Below, in pieces: positions 62,301 to 64,000 of a stretch of 64,000 nt of DNA. A program made the position numbers and the translations under genes. The DNA comes from CAZQQN01 sp964595485 (GTDB lineage Bacteria; Bacteroidota; Bacteroidia; CAILMK01; CAYYUA01), in the NCBI GenBank assembly GCA_964595485.1, contig CAZQQN010000003.1:1-64000 (forward strand), written 5' to 3'. The stretch's first letter is position 1. Every line of letters starts with the position of its first letter. The notes under the pieces were generated by a model. It did not search any database. It was not told the DNA's origin and was given only the letters and a program-made list of their open reading frames with translations.

Positions 62301-63482
62301 ATAGACCAAAGGGCTGTCAATGAAGGTTGGATTACCCGGGATACAGGGCTTAATAAACCTTTTACCAATAATAGTCAGCGCAATCTTACTGGCCAAGCGT
62401 TGATCGAACCCCTGGATGGCTTAAGGATCAATGTCAATTTCAACAAGCGAATTAGTGAAAACTCCCGTAAAACGATACGTTACTACCCACAAAGGGGGGT
62501 TTATGACACAGCCAATAATTGGTCTACAGGGAGTTATAGTGTTTCTTATTTCACATTACCGACCGCTTTCACCGGGGAAAATGAGGATGGTACATCTCCG
62601 ATTTTCGAAAAGTTTGAAGATAACCGGGAAACGATTGCAGAAAGGCAGTCAGAAAGTGATGTGATCGATCCAACCACTGATTTTCCCAAAGGTTACACAC
62701 CTAGGTCGCAACAAGTACTAATTCCTTCCTTTTTAGCAGCTTATTCAGGACAGGATGTTAACAATGTTGGGCTTTCACCTTTCCCGGATGTTCCGGCACC
62801 AAACTGGCGATTAACCTACAATGGCCTCGGTAAACTTGAAATCATTGAAGACCTTGTCGATAACGTTAGCCTTAATCACTCCTATAAGTCCACCTATTCT
62901 GTTAATAATTTTCAATCGGAAATTCGATATGATGAGAATCCCGATCCTAATGATATCCCAAATGGAGAGGATTTCTTCCCTAAAAACCAAATTAACCGCA
63001 TACAGATTAATGAGTCCTTTTCTCCGCTACTTGGTGTTGACATTTCATGGACAAATGGCTGGACAACGAGGATTGAGTATTCCAAGCAACGTCAGCTCTC
63101 TTTTGAACTAACCAATAACCGGCTAAATGAAATGGTTACTAGCCGTTTTACTGTTGGGGCAGGCTACCGCACTTCGGAATTTACACTTCCTTTTCGAATA
63201 GATGGCCAAAAGCAAGTACTTGATAATGAGGTCAATTTCAGGCTTGATTTCAGCATAAGGAGTAATAAAAATACGGTTAGACGCCTTGATCAGGATAATC
63301 CAGAACCTATAAGTGGACAAACCAACATTGAAATAAAGCCGAATATTGATTATAAGATCAATGAAAATCTTAACCTACGTATATTTTACAACAGGTCGAT
63401 ACGCAGGCCGGTTACTACCCAAAGTTACCCAAGAAAAAATACGCAGTTTGGTTTTTCACTGCGATACACTCTGGGAGGTTGA
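56319..63482 (+). CDS. sprA: Type IX secretion system outer-membrane translocon SprA (Sov)
   Basis: A very large outer-membrane barrel of 2387 residues, close to the 2400-residue SprA of Flavobacterium. The N-terminal region (about 100-330) has LIDKILSGGIIDIQPRGSAE and LNVTGTIADRIDIGINYDTE. The middle section holds long plug and loop regions. The C-terminal barrel ends NTQFGFSLRYTLGG. SprA is the 36-strand pore through which type IX cargo exits. The start is TTG at 56319 with a short signal segment (about 5-20, ending AALA); the first in-frame ATG is about residue 81. It follows ruvA and precedes gcvH, a known gene order. Confidence 0.96.
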   Translation: MGGIRNACIIFGVFGAALACTNESVATPAPILQNPVDGNGDTTKQEDEDLRYPISDDDSPYSSGDRHPFDLESPSSIDRSMKLDSNLDNYKIEKSIGGEQIGETEEVPLDEYLEEDTKRWQQDYFKDRSKSQNFVQGEQGLIPEVNLGPNLIDKILSGGIIDIQPRGSAELTFKGDFNTVENPAWDQRQQRTGQFKFDQKINLNVTGTIADRIDIGINYDTESQFQFDNEVSINYQGESDEIVQNLELGNINFPVPGTLIDGSRSLFGVKSELQFGRLRITSAIAQKRSEQKSLTVQGGGQRQRFNIEASDYDANRHFFLAQYFRDNYNDAMSRLPVVNSQVQIKRVEVWVTNERGNQQKTRNIVGFMDLGEPNPYNEKNGQFLTGTNQPFPDNDANNLYEELQSKPCFRDQQRVTQCLNGISDPDFNNGKDYAKIDNARRLDRSDYDVNRKLGFISLNRSLNEDEVLAVAFEYQVNGELYQVGEFGRQQNSDPNDPNVLFLKLLKSFGPRTDLPIWDLMMKNVYSVGGYQISQEDFRCQVLYEDDESGGDLNYLPEPNFSDRSLLQVMNLDQLNAKQEGYPDGRFDYIPNITVKPDNGRIIFPVLEPFGDHLRNQFKDPDSRKANQYVYDALYDSTQFLAEQVTERDKFILAGRYQSSKGKTVSLNAVDIPKNSVQVTAGGVKLQEGTDYTVDYTLGRVKILNEQILSSGQAIEVSAESNQAFSSQQKTFIGNRFDYKVSENFNLGGTFLYQNETPFTQKTNIGNEPIANVIWGVDGSYSTESRFLTDLVDKIPLLDTKKESQISVQGEFAQIIPGHPNAIGEQGNSYLDDFEGSETTIDLRVVRNWQLASTPAKQPKVVENGGEISNYSYNYQRAKIAWYQVDNLFYRNNQFTPDHIQRDQEMLSNHYMRQIKQNEVFPRRQNPQGVPNNVNSFDIAFFPNKRGPYNFNVDEIKQNGELKNPEDKWGGIMRALQQTDFQSNNIEYIEFWMMDPFIYDENRDGGEFYVNLGNISEDILKDGQMFYENGLPEDGQIGPDQTETAWGYVPVTSPVNFSFANNPDSRPNQDVGLDGLKNDQEKQKFDSIFLDRLAQKYGENSEAYQQAVEDPAGDNYEYYRNDNHNEEEHNIIRRYQNFNNTEGNSPTPEQWPNDYSNSAALKPDVEDLNNDYTLNSLEDYFQYRIELKPEKMEVGQNYIKDKQVSSVELRNGNTEDVTWYQFRIPVKSFDKKVGEIENFTSIRFMRLFLTDFSDSIICRFARMNLVRTDWRRYLENAKSLSSVVPQDPIDTSSFEISTVNIEENSNRNPIPYVLPPDIQREVQYNTSQLLEQNEQSLALSVQDLEDGDARAAFKRTSFNVRRYNRLEMFAHAEGRQDGNQLKDGDLWLFVRLGTDFSENYYEYAIPLQVTKGQTNDRDKIWPEANQIDLPLKEFFEAKLKRNKASSNLQRPFETKAKEGNGKITVVGRPDLSDVQSLMIGVWNPEKGESRTNDNGLPKSGHVWVNELRVSDFKEDGGWAARGQARAQLADFAELTLAGNRKTIGFGGLEQNIQERSQEDVRGFDFKSSFNLGKFFPANSGIKIPMFYSYSETIKRPRYNPLNRDVLLDTKLELAESEAERDSIKQKVEDFRSRRTLSFNNVRKERTGGGKTRPWDVENFSATYSYKQRFRRNIDRKFDQKDVYNGALNYDYSFQGKTVKPFQDLSNSNWLRPITDFNFNYIPNSIGFRTEFRRLINEYEFRNNTADKAIQDRYYDKNFTNKRVYNLRWNLTQSLNLNYSATADAIIDEPRGPVDQNARDSIRRNLSNFGRPNRFQQQVSLSYKVPLKKIPALDWTSLQTNYDGSYRWEAAPPKESSLGNTINNSQEISANGQLQLRRLYNKVEFFKTVNRGGDNVERIKKKKLDEKIKNWEKLDKREDTSAGPKPSMEDVEVAETLINTAEIASRGLMSVRNVNVNYSISRGTGVNGFTPDPQYLGQDVQQSAPSLPFVFGGQTDIDQRAVNEGWITRDTGLNKPFTNNSQRNLTGQALIEPLDGLRINVNFNKRISENSRKTIRYYPQRGVYDTANNWSTGSYSVSYFTLPTAFTGENEDGTSPIFEKFEDNRETIAERQSESDVIDPTTDFPKGYTPRSQQVLIPSFLAAYSGQDVNNVGLSPFPDVPAPNWRLTYNGLGKLEIIEDLVDNVSLNHSYKSTYSVNNFQSEIRYDENPDPNDIPNGEDFFPKNQINRIQINESFSPLLGVDISWTNGWTTRIEYSKQRQLSFELTNNRLNEMVTSRFTVGAGYRTSEFTLPFRIDGQKQVLDNEVNFRLDFSIRSNKNTVRRLDQDNPEPISGQTNIEIKPNIDYKINENLNLRIFYNRSIRRPVTTQSYPRKNTQFGFSLRYTLGG

Positions 63483-63641
63483 TCCCTCACTTTAAAGATT
63501 GGGTGCTTGTTTAATTCATCTGGAAATAGCATCTTTGCTATTAATTTCTATGGGTTGTCTGTAGAGATATGTCATTGTTTGAGCTTGAAAACAAGCATTG
63601 GTTGTGTTAAAGGGTTTATAAATAATTAAATTTACTTTGCA

Positions 63642-64000
63642 ATGGAATTTCCAGAGGATTTAAACTACACAAAGGATCATGAGTGGGTTAAAATTAGTGG
63701 CGATGAGGCCTATATTGGTATTACCGATTTTGCCCAAAGCGAATTGGGAGACATTGTTTACGTTGATGTTGATACCGTTGATGAAACTATTGAAAAGGGT
63801 GAGGTTTTTGGTACTGTAGAAGCCGTTAAGACGGTTTCAGACTTATATATGCCCCTCTCTGGTCAAATACTTGAATTCAATGAGGCCCTGGAAGATGAAC
63901 CGGAAAAGGTGAATGAAAAACCTTATGAAGATGGTTGGATGATTAAAATTAAGATGACCAACAAAGATGAGGTAAACGAGCTACTATCTGCCGAAGCTTA
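63642..64000 (+). CDS. gcvH: Glycine cleavage system H protein, runs off the window
   Basis: From the ATG at 63642 the frame is open to the last base (119 codons plus two bases); the family length is about 125, so only a few residues are missing. MEFPEDLNYTKDHEWV is the standard start. GTVEAVKTVSDLYMPLSG contains the lipoyl-Lys (K63). ITDFAQSELGDIVYVDV (about 27-43) fits the lipoyl-domain fold. It carries aminomethyl and electrons between the P, T and L proteins. It follows sprA by 159 bases, as in other gliding Bacteroidota. Confidence 0.96.
   Translation, partial: MEFPEDLNYTKDHEWVKISGDEAYIGITDFAQSELGDIVYVDVDTVDETIEKGEVFGTVEAVKTVSDLYMPLSGQILEFNEALEDEPEKVNEKPYEDGWMIKIKMTNKDEVNELLSAEA

Noticed and set aside
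1..64000. CRISPR arrays, insertion sequences, tRNA or rRNA genes
   Set aside because: Read for spaced direct repeats, transposase motifs and terminal inverted repeats, and tRNA-like cloverleafs in the gaps; none was found by eye. A short degraded element could have been missed.

Overview
The window looks like chromosomal sequence of a marine-type bacterium of the phylum Bacteroidota, most likely order Cytophagales. The evidence is genes for the type IX secretion/gliding machinery (porV, porU, a porP/sprF homologue, gldJ and sprA), an atpDC pair apart from other ATP synthase genes, promoter candidates of the Bacteroidota form TTTG-N18/19-TAnnTTTG, few Shine-Dalgarno sites, and a xanthorhodopsin-like light-driven proton pump. 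Two runs of exactly 10 N (45017-45026 and 54990-54999) mark scaffold gaps, so this is a draft or metagenome assembly. I saw no rRNA, tRNA, CRISPR array, prophage or intact insertion sequence.

Layout. 1-10.7 kb is a stress and carbohydrate region: the end of a GIY-YIG nuclease gene, a CPH-type copper P-type ATPase, a GT2 glycosyltransferase, a tandem universal stress protein, a decayed DUF302 gene, a small heat-shock protein, an EamA exporter, a GH15 glucoamylase/trehalase-type enzyme, a beta-phosphoglucomutase/trehalose-phosphatase fusion and the C-terminal remnant of a GH65 phosphorylase gene. 10.8-24.6 kb holds a VWA/YfbK-like protein, a large propeller/Y_Y_Y membrane protein without a kinase, an M1 peptidase, menE, dxs and hutU. 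25.1-29.2 kb is a bioenergetic section: two unlisted membrane microproteins, the rhodopsin, an FMN reductase, and atpD-atpC. 29.2-39.9 kb is mostly housekeeping: GT2 polyprenol-phosphate mannosyltransferase-like, gmhB, haaO, pyrR-pyrB, mnmE, a secreted nuclease, citrate synthase, an MBL hydrolase and ispF.

39.9-48.7 kb is the first type IX secretion locus: porU-porV-ispF on the minus strand, diverging from porP/sprF-like, gldJ and a PorT-type barrel gene on the plus strand. 48.7-53.8 kb is a run of eight minus-strand housekeeping genes (queD, fabD, map, thioesterase, rlmH, yraN, prfB, arsC-like); prfB carries the classical programmed +1 frameshift. 53.9-64 kb has hldD, an orphan paaD, and the ruvA-sprA-gcvH cluster; SprA is the outer-membrane translocon of type IX secretion, and gcvH runs off the window.

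How they fit together. SprA, PorV, PorU, GldJ and PorP/SprF are parts of one secretion machine that exports and processes proteins with a C-terminal targeting domain. The rhodopsin can build a proton gradient that ATP synthase (atpD, atpC) can use. The trehalose genes look like a pathway that lost its GH65 phosphorylase. The most interesting items are the rhodopsin with the glycine that opens a carotenoid-antenna window, the two microproteins encoded just behind it, and the two decayed genes in the stress/trehalose region.
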